Assembly (NCBI GenBank): GCA_037043015.1
Contig: CM073326.1
Coordinates: 11,354,345 to 11,418,344 of the forward strand
DNA: 64,000 nucleotides
DNA from: Bryum argenteum
Taxonomy: Eukaryota > Streptophyta > Bryopsida > Bryales > Bryaceae
Direction: 5' to 3'
Shown here piece after piece: positions 1 through 9,612 of this stretch. Each line of letters starts with the position of its first letter. The first letter of the stretch is position 1. A program made the position numbers and the translations under genes. The notes below the pieces were generated by a model. That model did not search any database. It was not told the origin of the DNA and saw nothing but the letters and a program-made list of their open reading frames with translations.

Positions 1-299
1 TGAGACTACACTAAAAGTTATATTTAGTGTTAGCAACACATAATACGAACAAGAATGAAAGCATGCTAGGGTGTCTCACTTTGGGACAACACATGATACC
101 CAAAAAGTGGTAAAGTCAATTAAGTCTAAGGAAGCAAATTTCAGGGGTACTTTGGGTATGAAATTCTTATTTTAATTTAAAAAAGAGGGTGCCAGTTTTG
201 AGAATCGCATTCTTAAATTCCCAATGTCTAGGAAGGTGTGCGGATTAAGGCCCAAGCCTTGTCACATGGTGGCGGGCCCATTACTATTCTGACATAGTA
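1..299. other. Intergenic DNA, nothing recognised
   Basis: No open frame, RNA gene or element end could be supported here. The sequence is moderately AT-rich and leads into a cluster of palindromes. Confidence 0.5.
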
Positions 300-450
300 A
301 CCGGTGATCACCGGTATCCACATCGTCCGAACCGGTGATCACCAGTCCAACGCCGTTGTGCTGACAGGCCATAAGTGGTAAGCTGACAGGACATGAGTGG
401 GTGACCGGTGATCACCAGCTTCGATTATGGTGCAACTGGTGACCACCAGT
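300..450. repeat. Cluster of four 16-bp palindromic motifs
   Basis: Four copies of a 16-bp dyad lie at 300-315, 331-346, 404-419 and 435-450. The first, ACCGGTGATCACCGGT, is a perfect palindrome. The others differ from it at one to three positions (ACCGGTGATCACCAGT, ACCGGTGATCACCAGC, ACTGGTGACCACCAGT). Start-to-start spacing is 31, 73 and 31 bp, so the cluster reads as two pairs with the same internal spacing. A TGACAGG word occurs twice between the pairs. This could be an array of protein-binding dyads or a decayed tandem repeat; no gene start is obviously attached. Confidence 0.75.
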
Positions 451-671
451 CACCTTGTCGAGCACGCCACTTTCCCCTCAATTTGTTTTTGAATGTGTTT
501 GCACACGACGTGAGAGTTTGAGTTTGCATTGAGCTCGCATAGGGTTTTGTTCGTGTTTGAGCGTACTACCGTTCGTCACAGTGGACACACGTTAGCACAA
601 GGTTGTAGTGAGAAATCGGTCCATGAAATTGAGTTGAGCATTGCAGTCTTTTGAATGTGTTGTTGGGTTTT

Positions 672-905
672 GTAAGGTTGTGAGGTCGCATTGGTTGCTG
701 TAAGCGGTGAGGTTGTGAGGTCACATTGAACGCATTTTTTGCTTGCAAGTTGCACGGGTTGCTCTAAGCGGTGGGGTTGTGAGGTCGCATTGGACGCATT
801 GTTTGCTGGGTTTAGTGGTTGCGAGGGTGTGAGGGTGTTGGTTTAGGGTTGTGAGGTTGCATTGGAAGCATTGTTAGTTGGGTTCAGTGAGGTTGTGAGG
901 TCGCT
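672..905. repeat. Imperfect tandem repeats of a GT-rich word
   Basis: The word GGTTGTGAGGTCGCATTG and close variants recur near 672, 710, 773, 856 and 890, separated by variable GT-rich spacers. The strand is strongly G/T biased. No coding frame explains it. Confidence 0.6.
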
Positions 906-910
906 AGGGT

Positions 911-1125
911 GTGAGGGTTTCAGTTTAGGGTGGTGGAGGGCGTAGGGCGGCGCGAGGGCACGAGGACGCACGCAAAAGGGACAAGGGCGCGGGTGCACGA
1001 GGGCGCCTCGACATTAGGGTTTCAGTTTAGGGTGGTGGAGAGCGCAAGGCGGCGTGAGGGCGCGAGAACGCACGCAAAAGGGACAAGGGCGCGGGTGCAC
1101 GAGGGCGCCTCAACAGGAGGGTTTA
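911..1125. repeat. Two-copy 102-bp GC-rich tandem repeat
   Basis: Two consecutive units of 102 bp, about 90% identical, each begin with a TTTCAGTTTAGGGTGG block and end with GAGGGCGCCTC. The unit is far more GC-rich than its surroundings. Because 102 is a multiple of three, the apparent 70-residue frame at 930-1142 is a by-product of the repeat. Confidence 0.8.
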
Positions 1126-1512
1126 GCCACTTTGGGGTTTAGGGTCCTCCACACTTTTGCACTTTCGTTGAATGTTTGCATGATTTTGTGATTTTTTGTG
1201 CATGATTTTGTGGATTTGCTCGAGTGCCCAATCTTTCAAAGTAGACAGACCATTTAGATCAATGAAGTTGACAGCTTAGTGTTCTCACTATAGTGTTCTC
1301 ACCAGGTCATTGGTATATACATGTGGGTGGTGGAGAGGGTTTTCATCTTCATAGTCTTCACGCAATCTTATTGTCTCGCTCACTCTTGCTCCTTCAATCT
1401 CGGTTTTGAAGTACTCTCTCATTCCAGTGTGGAGATTTTGGATCCTCCATGTTTCATGCTCCATTGATTGATTGCATGTGTACTGGGCCTTTTCGTGTTC
1501 GAGCAGAGAACG

Positions 1513-1949
1513 ATGGTGCGCACCAAGGAAGTTGCTCGTAAATCCATGTGGTATGGATCCATGTGGTGAGGCGCCGAGAAAAGAGGCACCCAAGCAGTTG
1601 GCTGCGAAGAAGAAGCTGGCACCCTTGGCACCCTTCAAGCCCCTGCTGATGCAGCCAGCGGTGAAGCGAAGGGTGAGTATCGGCGAGCAAGCCGCGCCGG
1701 AACGAACAGTCGTCACGCGAGCTTCTTCCCAGCTGCTGCAGGTGGTGGTCACCGAGGATCCCCCTCCCCACCAGCAGTCCGCATCTCCAGACATGACAAT
1801 CTCTGATATTGTGCCACCAATGTAAAGAGGAGCTGCAGGTGTTGGACACGAAGAAGCTCGATCTGCATGGAAGAAGATCGATCACTCTGCCTGCTCATGT
1901 GCAAGAATATTGCAATCGATGCATATGTCCCCGACAACATCCCATGAAT
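1513..1949 (+). pseudogene. Histone H3-like relic, frame-broken
   Basis: An ATG at 1513 opens MVRTKEVARKS, close to the H3 tail MARTKQTARKS. That frame stops at about 1567. A second frame then continues GEAPRKEAPKQLAAKKK, matching the next stretch of the H3 tail (GKAPRKQLATKAARK), and ends PAVKRR where H3 has GGVKKPHR. A 15-bp duplication around ATCCATGTGGT lies at the break. Further on, LCLLMCKNIAI near 1890-1925 loosely echoes the H3 C-terminal LCAIHAKRVTI. The globular core is not recognisable. A diverged retrocopy or decayed H3 gene is the simplest reading; a functional H3 variant is unlikely because the tail is split between frames. Confidence 0.6.
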
Positions 1950-4279
1950 TGGAGCTCTTCAGTCTAACCTATTGATTCCGTTCCTTTTTGAACTTTCTAA
2001 GAATCTGTTGATGCTCATTCTTCGATTGAACATCCTTTGGAAGATTCCTACATCGATCAGTCACCAGGCAGTGTCCGGTGTCCGTGCATTGACAATCGGT
2101 TGAGATTCAGGACTCTTTAACTTGACCTTTTTTTCTTCTTTTGCGAACTTTGATACATCAGATGAGGCTCATTCTTCATTTGAAGAGTTTTGGAGAACGT
2201 TTACTCCAATACATGGTGTAATTAAGACTTGAGTTTGTCTTTTGAATTTTGTTTTTGTGATTTACGATTTTTCATGCAAAATGTTATTGTCATCTTTGAA
2301 CTTTGTATATCAAATTCCTTATTTATTTTTACTTCCATTGTTTCTCGGTTTCTTTATCTTAGTTTTAGTGTTTAAATGAGATATCTCTTGGAGTCTTATT
2401 GAATTTTTATACAAGTCTAACTTGTAAACTGTTTACCATCTTCAATATGAAGACATCAGTTGGTTGAGGTCAAATGAGGATGAAATAACTTAAGAGATGT
2501 GTATGACTATTAGCGTGTGCTAAGGGTGAAACAAAGTGTGGTGAAGCATTGCTTGAGGTGCATGCTCAAAATTAAGTAGCATAGGAGAGGAGCCCAAGGG
2601 TTTTTCATTTTGAGGATAGACAACACGCGGTGCTTCACCTTGTGTCAAGCACAACAGAGGAATTTTCCCCATATTTAAATTTTAATGTGTTTCTGAAGAG
2701 GAGGGTTTCAAGGTGCACCTTGATGTCCTCCAGAAACTCCCTTTCATAGAATCGGCTATGATCCAACTCCTCGACGAACTTTGCCAATTCCAGCGACTTG
2801 TGCTGTAACGCCTGCTTATTCAGCAGAAGGTTGCCATGGGTTGAGTGTGAATAATAGTAAAATTTAGCATAATAGTAGTTTTTAAACACTAAGTGTGAAT
2901 AATAGTAAAATTTTAAGAATGGGTAAATGATGAAATTGACAATTAATGTTGGAGTTTAAAAAATTGAAAATCTACACTTTTACTGAAAATGTGGAAAATT
3001 TACATACGGATTTGAATTGTGCCATACTTAGAAGCAGAATTTAGATTATGGAAAAATGACAAAAGCGTTGAAATTGTGGGGAAAGTTGCGATGCGAAGTA
3101 AACTCTGATGTGTGCCAAAGGTCGACATCCGTGATATTTGCACCAATTGAACACCAATTCAAGAATTTTCGATTATGGGTGAGCACAATCATGCTGAGTA
3201 CATAGGGCCCCATGGATTGCAATTCTCTCCAACAACTTCGGCTTCTAAAACTCGGCGGCAACTTTGACTCTAGCCCTAACTCAACCAACTGGTCCTTTTT
3301 AGGAGCAACGGAGAGATTGTGGTAAAAGATTCCAATTATCCTCCAATGTTTTTTGTGATACAATAAAAAAAATGTTTATGATAATACTTTTCTTGTAGTG
3401 GAGCTACATTTTTCTCAATGATTTAGAGGACTTTCATACCAACATAACTATTATACTAAAAGAAGATCGTTCTAACATTATAGCTATCACCTTCAGTTGA
3501 ATTTCAAGAAAGTGTGAATTTGAGACTATTTTTGAAGATTGTTAGGGGCGGTTATTCAATTCCAAAATGGTAGTAGCTTGTGAATATGGATATATTTGAA
3601 AAGCTGTGTGAAGAGCTCCTCTCTGCTATTCCATTTTAAAACTTTCTGATAAGGTTGCTCCATGAAGACTAGTCTAAAAAACTTGAGATGGATGTTAACT
3701 TTGTTCAATTGTGACAGTGACTGCCGCAGTCACGCAAGGTATTGTTGAAAGTGCGTAATTGTGTAAGAGTGCAAATAATGACTAGATCGAGAATCTAACT
3801 TGTTGGTGGTGAATTATTGAATTTCCAAGGATTTTGAGTCTTTAAGATTAGCTGAAATTGCAAAAAAAATGCCATAAATTTAGATGGAGAAAAAACATTA
3901 GTTAAACACATATTTGCAAGAATTATGACGTTTTGTGCTATACAAAATTCTCAAAATAAAAACGTATTACAATTTATTACAGTGGTTTATCTCATGTTTC
4001 AATTCAGCCCATGTTTTCAAACATGCCATTTTAGAGGCGTATTTACCTATGCCTCTAAAATAACATGTTTCTTTGGTATCGCTATAAAATCCTTGCTATC
4101 ACACATTTTGACGGTTGACCTTTGAAAAATAGTCGAAAGACAAATATTTTTAAATCATTGTTGTTGTTTCCAAATGGTTGTATTAGAAGGTTGAGAACTG
4201 ATAAAACCCTATGTTATTTGCGGCTTTTTGAATGCCCGGAGATGTATTATTCTAGCTTAAATAACTCTATTGTAACCCT
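1950..4279. other. AT-rich intergenic DNA without a supported gene
   Basis: Only short frames of non-coding character are present (2635-2889, 3046-3363 and 3925-4125), with no domain, signal peptide or codon bias. No element ends were recognised. Confidence 0.5.
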
Positions 4280-4675
4280 ACAAAATCCGACTGCTTTTTG
4301 GACTTCCAAAACCAAAAAATGCAATTTTCTATCACCTTGTTGGAGGTATGGTATGGTTAATTTTTTACAATTCTTGTGTACTTTCATCCATAGGATCTCA
4401 AACCAACCTACTAATCAGTGTTACCATGTCAACTTTCAATCGTTGGATCTACATCATCTGTTGGTCATAACATTCAAAGTTAGTGCAAAACTTTGTTTAG
4501 GCATTGCTCGTAAGACATTTTCTCCATGGTGGAAAGCGAAACTTGAAGATTGTTACCACAAACATTTTAATCATATTTTTTTCCATGTAGGTATTGAAGT
4601 TTGGTATGCTCATCAAAAAATTAAGAGACTTACTTCACTTTTTTTAACCTTCAAGCACATCTTAAAGTAGATCTG
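4280..4675 (+). mobile_element. Diverged copy of F-family repeat
   Basis: Blocks shared with the element at 38152-39628 include ATAACATTCAAAGTT followed by a GCAAAA..TTT..GGCATTG pattern, and TTTTTCCATGTAGGTA followed by GAAGTTTGGTATG or AAGTTGGGTATG. Order and spacing are kept. The ends could not be placed. A 182-residue frame (4122-4670) overlaps this copy and is therefore best read as repeat-derived rather than a gene. Confidence 0.5.
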
Positions 4676-5121
4676 ATAACAACCCTGCAGGAAAATGCAT
4701 CACTCAAAATATATTTGGTTTAAGAAAAAAACTAAACGGTGAGTAGGTGCCTTTATGAATTTCGGAACAATTCTAAAATATCAATTCCTAACAGATTTTG
4801 AAATAAATAATTTGGAAAGTACCAAAAACTTTGAGGATTTTCTTTGTAAACGTGGTAAATGTTTTGACTTGGAACTTTTAGTAGTGATTTGGTTATGAAC
4901 ATGTTTAACTAAAAAAAAATCAAAAAAAAAAATTTTAAAAAAAAAATGTAATTTTTCAATAAAAAATAAATCATAATAAGACTAAATATAAACTGCATGT
5001 TTTGGACTTAAAACCTAAATTTCTAGATGAAGATTTTAAAAATAAACTTTGGCTTTGCAAAATTTTCTTTGTTGTGTAGGGAGCACCCAATAAAAATCTT
5101 AGGAAAACCGTTTACTTCTAA

Positions 5122-5184
5122 CCCCTCCATCTAAGGTGCCCGAAATAGCAAAAAGTCGTTATGGCTTTTGTGGATCTTTAGGGG
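5122..5184 (+). mobile_element. 63-bp TTAA-type remnant (D-family ends)
   Basis: The segment starts CCCCTCCATC after CTAA and ends GGATCTTTAGGGG before TTAA. The right end is identical to that of the D element at 11874-12121, so this looks like an internally deleted D-family copy. A similar left half occurs at 34624-34700. Confidence 0.45.
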
Positions 5185-5447
5185 TTAATATGTGAGCTCT
5201 AAAATTAGTCTTTTCTAGCAAAAGCGCATAGCCATGAAGTAATTTCTAAATATTTATTTATTTTTTTATTTTTTTTAATATATACTTGTAGTGTATTTTA
5301 ATCGCAAAATTTCAGAAATTTAACTATCATACTATTTAATTGTTTAGGAATCTATTTACATAAGTGTACCTAAGCCAAAATACATGAATTTTAGCTATAA
5401 AGTTTTCTTTAGATAGACTATAATGTATTCTTACAAGAATCACGTGA

Positions 5448-5958
5448 TTACACTATAGACCAAGAGCCATGACCAAGAAAATTAAAATCATTTTCATGGT
5501 CATGGCTCTTAGCCAAGAGCCGTGACCATGATAAATCAAAAATAGAATTTTGAGTGGCTTGGTCACTCTTGTAGTTGATTGAAAGTGGATTGGGACTAGG
5601 ACAAGTTCAAGTTCAATTTTCTAACATGAATTCCCATGATTCTCTCACTTACCATCCCCTTTTTCCTCCTTTCTATTTAAATAGTTGAACACTAGCCAAT
5701 CAATGATTTTTGAGCCTCATGGTCTCATTGATTGTAGTTGAGTCGAGGTATTTGCTTCAACTCAACTATAATCAAGGAGACCATGAAAACATTACCATTA
5801 TGGAAAATTTAGCATGCTTTGGGGACCTCAAAGTTAGTGGTCATTCTCTTTTTTTCAAGGTGGTGTAAAGCCAAATGGGACCAAGAGCACTTTACTCTCC
5901 AATCACAAATTTTAGAAGGCCATGGTCAATCTTCATGGTCCATAGTGTAAAGGGGCCC
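5448..5958 (+). mobile_element. A-family Tourist-like MITE, copy 1
   Basis: The ends are inverted: the left starts TTACACTATAGACCA and the right reads TGGTCCATAGTGTAA followed by AGGGGCCC and TAA. The interior is non-coding and contains a GAGCCATGACC hairpin near the left end. The same sequence recurs at 12697-13493 and 39843-40043. A GGGCCCC end beside TAA/TTA fits PIF/Harbinger-derived (Tourist) elements; the left terminal seven bases are missing or diverged here. Confidence 0.75.
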
Positions 5959-6096
5959 TAAGGGTGTACATAATTATTAAAATAAAAACACATGTCTACA
6001 AGACGCTTGTAAATCTAGGCAACATGAGTCAGATTGGATTGTAGGAGGGGTTGATTTCTTGAGAAATGCGAAGGAAGACGGAGTAAACATATCTAA

Positions 6097-6519
6097 AGGC
6101 CTGTTTGCACCTGGCCTTAGAAGAGGTCTTAGGAGGGGGTGTTAACTCTATTAAAAAGTGTGTGTTTCCACCTACATTCGTTAGTAATTACCAATCCTAC
6201 ATGGATGTCCACATGGCACACTTTAAAGAGTAGGGTATTAGTAAACATTTAGGAGGATAAAAGAGATTTGAGCAATAGTAGGCAATACTTAAGGGAGCAC
6301 CAATATTGGAAAGATTCTCAAATTTTCCTCACTTACGAGTGGTCTTATGTATTGTCCCACTTGAGGGGCCATTACCTAATCTCCTCACTACAGTATTGAT
6401 AACACCTTTACGAACCTCATTGATGACACCTTTCCTCAAAAGAAGGCATTCCTCCCCAAATTGTGGGGGTGTTAAATTTTTATCCATGCTCTTTGCAAAG
6501 GTCAGGTGCGAATAGACCT
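6097..6519. mobile_element. H element, Tourist-like MITE of 423 bp
   Basis: The left end AGGCCTGTTTGCACCTGGCC and the right end, read in reverse complement as AGGTCTATTCGCACCTGACC, form an inverted repeat of about 20 bp with four mismatches. Both sides are flanked by TAA (6094-6096 and 6520-6522), the three-base TWA target duplication expected of PIF/Harbinger. The interior has no coding sequence. Confidence 0.7.
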
Positions 6520-6650
6520 TAACTTTGTGGCAATTGAAATCTTCAAAAGGAGAGATATTAAATATTATAAGTAAATCTGAAGCACTACATAGGTTGGAAT
6601 TGGCTCAAAGGAGAAGAGAATGAAGAAGCGCATGAGAACAATCATGAAAT

Positions 6651-6823
6651 AAGGTAATTGTGCTTCTAATGACATAAAAATAAACTATTATATTTGTCGC
6701 TTTTTAAGATTATTTTATGTTGTAATAAGCATACTGTAGCTTACTGTATTAGTAAAAAAGATTAAGGAAAAGTGACAAATATAATGATTTATTTTCATGC
6801 CATTAGAAGCACAATTACTTGGT
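6651..6823. mobile_element. Near-perfect fold-back element (hairpin)
   Basis: Two arms of about 60 bp are inverted copies: AAGGTAATTGTGCTTCTAAT on the left matches CCAAGTAATTGTGCTTCTAA read from the right, and similarity continues through ATTATATTTGTC and beyond. The loop is about 50 bp and AT-rich. A transcript of either strand would form one long hairpin, so a small-RNA precursor is possible. A foldback MITE is the default reading. Confidence 0.75.
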
Positions 6824-7889
6824 GTCATTATCGACAAATCATTACGGACATCACTTTTAGTGCCTTTTTTTACTAGTGAGATATTGAGCAGCTAGGATGC
6901 CAAAAAGATTATCAACCACAACTATTCCCGACAATATAATTTTAAATTACATTTTTTATTTAGGCCCATAGAGAATGTTCTAAAGTGGATCACTCAATAG
7001 TGGCTCAAACTATGGTATGGAATTTTTTTCAATGAATTTAGCTAAGGGTATAGTTTGTATGCACAAGAAAACCAATTGAAAAAATCACATTTGGAGTATG
7101 CTAAAATTTTGTTATGAATTTTCAATTTAAATTTATATGTGTCTCAATATTGAATCATCCTAGAATATCTACCATGACTAAATTAAAAATGAGCTTTGAT
7201 CCTACATATTATCCCTTTCCGATTCGAAGATGCAATTTTGGATGTTTTTTGAAGTATGTAAATGTAGGATCTTGTACATTAAGTGTACACTTATATTTAT
7301 TCTAAAGTTTAATGATATATTTAATTTAAAGTTTAATAATCTGAAATTCTTGAAATTCATGAACTTTTGATGTTGAAAGTTAAACAAAAAGATTTACTTC
7401 CTTGTTGCTCAATGAGAGAGTAATGTCATGTGCAAGGTACTCATTCAGTTCCCTAGCAAATGCTTTACATAGAGAGTCAAGTTGTGGATGGGGCTCATGG
7501 TAAGAAAAAATCCCTCTCACGTGATTGCTCAATTTATTTTATTTTTTGTAAATCTCAAGAAATTAACCAATCGGGATCAATTCTCTCCATGGACCCAATG
7601 CACTGCTTGATTCCCTATGGATATAAAGCCTCCTAAAACTCCCTCAAGGCTTATTCTTGGTGACTTGACAACAACCTTATCATGTCTAACTTACTTTGGT
7701 ACTCCAAATGAAAGCAAACTCCCCGTGACTTTATACTTATCTCAAGTATGTGTGCAAATTTACCATATTACAAATAATATAATTTGAACTTTTACCTATA
7801 TTATGAAGCAACAATTGTTTTTTCTATCAAATTTGGATTTTATGGTTCAATGTCAATTTGGCATGAGGGCTAGCTTGCAGGAGGGACAC
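6824..7889. other. AT-rich intergenic DNA, nothing recognised
   Basis: No supported gene, inverted-repeat element or tandem repeat was found. Confidence 0.5.
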
Positions 7890-7892
7890 TTA

Positions 7893-8541
7893 GGGGCACT
7901 TCACACTATGGCCGAAGGTCGAGAGGCCGTCGATTTCAACCAATGAAATTGCAGGAAACCCTAGTTTTGGCCTCCTAAGCCTTCACACTAAAAGCCAAAG
8001 TCCACCGGCCGTCATTCTCCAACTGCCCTACGTGGCAGCACTTTTTGACCAAGGTGACGGCCTCTCGACGTTTGTTTGGGTCCTGCATTTTGCAAGACCC
8101 AAACTATGGTCGAGAGGCTGTCACATTTTTTTCATAAAAAATTCAAAAACTGACAAGATCTTGGCTGCTAGATCAAAAGGATGCCTTGGACAAGGAATAA
8201 AGTGATATGGGTTTGGACTTTGGGCTTGGCCTTTGGAGGCTTCATATTACGGCCGTCCAAGTTGAGAGGCCATCGGAGTTCATGGCCAAAGCTTTGGACT
8301 TTGGGCTTGGCCTTTGGAGGCTTCATATTACGGCCGTCCAAGTTGAGAGGCCATCGGAGTTCATGGCCAAAGCTTTGGACTTTGGGCTTGGCCTTTGGAG
8401 GCTTCACACTATGCCCGGCCAAAGGCTCCAATTACAATATTTTATTGGTTATTTTCAGTAAATTCCTTTGGACTCTCAACAAAGTTTGGACTCTCAATTC
8501 CACGGCCTCTCGACTTGAACGGCCATAGTGTGAAGCGCCCC
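7893..8541 (+). mobile_element. G element, Tourist-like MITE with internal 81-bp repeats
   Basis: The left end GGGGCACTTCACACTATGGC and the right end, read in reverse complement as GGGGCGCTTCACACTATGGC, start an inverted repeat of about 38 bp that also contains GTCGAGAGGCCGT. Perfect TTA duplications flank it at 7890-7892 and 8542-8544, as expected of PIF/Harbinger. The interior holds about 2.3 units of an 81-bp tandem repeat (starts near 8221, 8302 and 8383), itself built from subterminal words such as GTTGAGAGGCC. No transposase is encoded; overlapping 84- to 115-residue frames arise from the repeat, whose length is a multiple of three. Confidence 0.85.
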
Positions 8542-8692
8542 TTAGTAAAAGTGCAAAAAAATGCAAGAAACTTTCCCCCCAAGTGGCCTTACTACTTTGA
8601 TTCATGATTGTATTTCTCCCAACTGATTACTACATTCATTGGTTTGGAAAAGGAAACTAATTTGATTTTTATGTTTAATTCTTTACTATATA

Positions 8693-8756
8693 CTCCCTCT
8701 GTCCCATGATGTCAGATCAATAAGTTCTCTAAAAGTCAATTAGAGAACAGAGGGAG
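8693..8756. mobile_element. 64-bp Stowaway-like MITE
   Basis: The element starts CTCCCTCTGTCC and ends AGAGGGAG, flanked by TA on both sides (8691-8692, 8757-8758). CTCCCTCYGTCC ends beside a TA duplication are the hallmark of Stowaway (Tc1/mariner-derived) MITEs in plants. The middle contains a second small inverted repeat, GTTCTCTAA and TTAGAGAAC. Confidence 0.75.
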
Positions 8757-9318
8757 TACATTCTAACTAATTTATGATGGGGACACATGAGCGGGGGCGC
8801 TACAGTAAAGCGTCGCCATCACCTCCATCGCCTTCCCAACCGACTCCAAGAGCAGAGCAGAGCCGCAGCCGGAGATGGCGGCCAAGCTCGTAGTGGGAAT
8901 CTAGTCTCTGACAAGGCCGGACAGCGCGCATCGGAATTCACCACGGCCGTAGCGATCAATGGCCACCTAAACAAAGCCAACCAATCCTTTCCCGCACCAG
9001 TTGTAGACTGTATTCATAGCAGCTCGTTTCAGGGATTCCCTTTTCCTTTTCTTAGCCCACGCATTGCGCTCTCGCCTGGAAAGATTTTTATTCCCCTTCC
9101 GCGCGCCTCCTCAACTTGCAATAATCCCGCTTAACTTTCCCCATGCCGTAAACACTCTCATCATTTCTAACACCTCATTGAATCTCTGTCTTGGAACGTG
9201 TCGGGATGCGCTAGCGGGACAACATTGTGTATATCACGTTAGTTTGTTTCGATGTGTGAGGATTAGCGAGAGATTTGAATCCTTCCTTGATGTGTTAGCA
9301 GGAGTTGAGTTTGTTGCG

Positions 9319-9612
9319 ATGACGAAGTTCGACTTGCGGGCGTTGTATGTCATCGTCCCCTTTTCAGTTGCGATCTTGCTCGGTTGTCTCTGCATCTGTA
9401 AGCACAAGATGTTCTTGTGGAGTTTGAAAGCGGAAGATCCTGAAGATCCGCCTACTGCTACGCAGAAGTTCGGCGCGGCAAGGAACCCTGCTCATGATGG
9501 TGAGAAGTACAATGAAGCGCCGTCTGACGGGGAGCCGGGAAACAGAGGCGCCGAGTCGGAGTCGGATTCCATATTGGAACCCGGCAAGGGGCGCAAGTCT
9601 TTTTGCGCTTGA
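9319..9612 (+). CDS. Putative small single-pass membrane protein, 97 aa
   Basis: This entry is tentative. The ATG at 9319 opens a 97-residue frame ending at a TGA at 9610. Residues about 9-29 (YVIVPFSVAILLGCLCICKH) form one hydrophobic segment ending in a Cys-rich, basic edge. The remaining two thirds are hydrophilic, with acidic and Ser/Gly/Pro-rich sequence (SESDSILEPGKG) and no domain that I recognise. Local GC content from about 8.8 to 10.0 kb is higher than in the flanks, as around the confirmed genes. The same frame is open upstream to 9064 and could add 85 residues, but that part looks like leader sequence. A single-TM tail-anchored or receptor-like short protein is possible; a non-coding transcript is the alternative. 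Confidence 0.4.
   Translation: MTKFDLRALYVIVPFSVAILLGCLCICKHKMFLWSLKAEDPEDPPTATQKFGAARNPAHDGEKYNEAPSDGEPGNRGAESESDSILEPGKGRKSFCA

Noticed and set aside
930..1142. 70-residue Arg/Gly-rich frame
   Set aside because: Generated by the two-copy 102-bp repeat.
1288..1940. Minus-strand frames opposite the H3-like relic
   Set aside because: They show no similarity or composition suggestive of coding; they mirror the relic's plus-strand sequence.
4122..4670. 182-residue plus-strand frame, one of the longest in the desert
   Set aside because: It overlaps a diverged copy of the F-family repeat, has no domain, and its codon content matches AT-rich noncoding DNA.
8168..8528. Repetitive frames on both strands
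   Set aside because: They are products of the 81-bp tandem repeat inside the G element.
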